Assembly: GCF_900291015.1 (NCBI RefSeq)
Contig: NZ_OLKL01000011.1
Span: 62,001 to 126,000 of the forward strand
Length of the DNA: 64,000 bases
DNA from: Pseudomonas persica
GTDB taxonomy: Bacteria; Pseudomonadota; Gammaproteobacteria; Pseudomonadales; Pseudomonadaceae
Reading direction: 5' to 3'
Part shown: positions 62,624 to 64,000 of the stretch, one piece after another
How positions within the stretch are numbered: position 1 is the stretch's first letter
Layout: each line of letters begins with the position of its first letter
Translations under genes and position numbers: made by a program
Notes under the pieces: model-generated
Database searches by the model: none
What the model was told of the DNA's origin: nothing
Seen by the model: only the letters and a program-made list of their open reading frames with translations

Positions 62624-64000
62624 TTACTTGATGCGCTGGCCTGGCTTGGCACCGCTGTCCGGGCTCAGCAGGTAAATCTCTTCACCGCCAGGGCCGGCCG
62701 CCATGACCATGCCTTCGGACACGCCAAAGCGCATCTTCCGTGGCTTGAGGTTGGCTACCATCATGGTCAGGCGGCCTTCCAGCAGGGACGGGTCGGGGTA
62801 GGCCGACTTGATGCCGGAGAACACGTTGCGGCGCTCGTCACCGATGTCCAGGGTCAGTTGCAGCAGCTTGTCGGCACCCGGTACGGCTTCGGCCTTGACG
62901 ATCAGTGCCACGCGCAGGTCGACGGCAGCGAAGGTGTCGAACTCGATTTCCGCTGACAGCGGGTCCTTGGCCAGTTCGCCATTGCCGGCCGGGGCCTTGG
63001 CTTCGGCGGCCAGCAGGTCTTCCTTGCTGGCGGCGACCATGGCTTCGACCTTGGCCGGCTCGATGCGGCTCATCAGCGCCTTGAACGGGTTCAGCTGGTG
63101 GTTTTCCAGGCGCGACAGGTGGTCGTTCCAGGTCAACGGGGCCACGTTGAGGAAGGCTTCGGCGTCGGCAGCCAGCACTGGCAGCACCGGCTTGAGGAAG
63201 ATCACCAGCTGGCGGAACAGGTTGATGCCCTGGGCGCAGATGGCCTGCACTTCATCCTGCTTGCCGTCCTGCTTTGCCAGCGACCACGGGGCCTTGTCGG
63301 CGATCCAGGCGTTGGCGCGGTCGGCCAGCGCCATGATTTCGCGCATGGCACGGCCGAAGTCGCGGCCTTCATAGGCGTCGGCGATCGACGGGGCGGCCGC
63401 CAGGAAGGCTTCGGTCAGCTCCGGTGCGGCATCGCCAGCCACCATCACGCCTTCGTTGCCCTTGTGGATGAAACCGGCACAGCGGCTGGCGATGTTGACC
63501 ACCTTGCCGACCAGATCGGAGTTGACCTTCTGCACGAAGTCTTCCAGGTTCAGGTCCAGGTCATCGACGCCACGACCCAGCTTGGCCGCGTAGTAGTAAC
63601 GCAGGTATTCCGGCTGCAGGTGGTCGAGGTAGGTGCGGGCCTTGATGAAGGTGCCGCGCGACTTGGACATCTTGGCGCCGTTCACGGTCAGGTAGCCGTG
63701 CACGTTGACCGCGCTCGGCTTGCGGAAGCCGGCGCCTTCGAGCATGGCTGGCCAGAACAGGGCGTGGAAGTTGACGATGTCCTTGCCGATGAAGTGGTAC
63801 AGCTCGGCCTTGGAGCCTTCGTTCCAGAATGCGTCGAAGTCCAGCTCCGGACGGCGTGCGCAGAGGTTCTTGAAGCTGGCCATGTAGCCGATCGGCGCAT
63901 CCAGCCACACGTAGAAGTACTTGCCTGGCTCACCCGGGATCTCGAAGCCGAAGTACGGCGCGTCGCGGGAGATGTCCCATTCCTGCAGGCCCGAGTCCAG
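62624..64000 (-). CDS. metG: methionyl-tRNA synthetase, 5' part outside window
   Basis: The frame is open to the window edge; about 458 C-terminal residues are visible. The piece includes [30 protein letters not shown], the KMSKS loop ([12 protein letters not shown]), the anticodon-binding helical domain ([22 protein letters not shown]) and the C-terminal tRNA-binding (Trbp111-like) domain [37 protein letters not shown]. Dimeric long-form MetG as in E. coli. Confidence 0.97.
   Translation of the reverse strand: MDSGLQEWDISRDAPYFGFEIPGEPGKYFYVWLDAPIGYMASFKNLCARRPELDFDAFWNEGSKAELYHFIGKDIVNFHALFWPAMLEGAGFRKPSAVNVHGYLTVNGAKMSKSRGTFIKARTYLDHLQPEYLRYYYAAKLGRGVDDLDLNLEDFVQKVNSDLVGKVVNIASRCAGFIHKGNEGVMVAGDAAPELTEAFLAAAPSIADAYEGRDFGRAMREIMALADRANAWIADKAPWSLAKQDGKQDEVQAICAQGINLFRQLVIFLKPVLPVLAADAEAFLNVAPLTWNDHLSRLENHQLNPFKALMSRIEPAKVEAMVAASKEDLLAAEAKAPAGNGELAKDPLSAEIEFDTFAAVDLRVALIVKAEAVPGADKLLQLTLDIGDERRNVFSGIKSAYPDPSLLEGRLTMMVANLKPRKMRFGVSEGMVMAAGPGGEEIYLLSPDSGAKPGQRIK

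Overview
The window reads as chromosomal DNA of a fluorescent Pseudomonas of the P. putida group. It has a high-GC, densely packed, almost entirely core gene set: membrane glucose dehydrogenase with OprB, the Aat/Aau acidic amino acid system, glpFKRD, rnt-pyrC-motY-argG, and cmoAB. More than a dozen intergenic REP/REPIN palindromes carry the GCGGGTTTACCCGC core typical of P. putida. From memory the gene order resembles two separate KT2440 neighbourhoods joined together, so a rearrangement relative to that strain is likely. I see no rRNA, tRNA, CRISPR array, insertion sequence or prophage.

Layout. 1-2.7 kb: a heavy-metal-type two-component pair (CopRS/CusRS-like) divergent from a small secreted PtrA-like protein. 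2.7-4.4 kb: cmoAB, tRNA wobble-uridine modification. 4.6-6.8 kb: a two-gene xenorhabdolysin (XaxAB/YaxAB)-type binary pore-forming toxin, the clearest accessory locus. 6.8-9.7 kb: chagasin-like lipoprotein and Lon. 9.9-13.7 kb: oprB-gcd, periplasmic glucose oxidation. 14-16 kb: ZnuD-like TonB receptor behind a near-consensus Zur box. 16.2-17 kb: VF530-type protein and a Pr6Pr membrane protein. 17.4-18.7 kb: PadR regulator and siderophore-interacting reductase. 18.7-21.9 kb: a divergent class A penicillin-binding protein. 22.3-25.5 kb: ProY-type permease and a stand-alone glutamate-synthase-like flavoprotein. 25.9-30.2 kb: Lhr helicase. 30.4-33.4 kb: Nudix hydrolase, MetR, an exported alpha/beta hydrolase, GlpM.

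33.4-40.2 kb holds aatJQMP with its own two-component system aauSR. A sigma-54 promoter and two AauR-like enhancer sites lie upstream of aatJ, so the regulatory circuit is complete in sequence. 40.3-45.3 kb is glpFKRD with a GlpR-like operator upstream of glpD. 45.6-50.7 kb: YbaK, an orphan iron-type ABC ATPase overlapping argF, and a molybdopterin oxidoreductase. 50.8-52.9 kb: grxD, bfr, bfd and a 2-Cys peroxiredoxin, an iron/redox cluster with Fur-like sites. 53-57.4 kb: rnt-pyrC, motY, argG. argF and argG both carry ArgR-type direct repeats with a 21-bp period. 57.4-59.1 kb: a small membrane protein, an orphan LuxR-type response regulator and a PA3496-family small protein. 59.2-62.5 kb is an rnfA-D-G-E-nth operon in which rnfB and rnfC are absent and RnfA has lost a cluster-ligand cysteine motif. 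The window ends inside metG.

The most unusual items are the reduced Rnf-like complex, the XaxAB-type toxin pair, a 203-bp duplicated REPIN block, and several regulatory sites that tie genes to regulators (Zur, Fur, PadR, ArgR, AauR/sigma-54, GlpR, Crc/Hfq).
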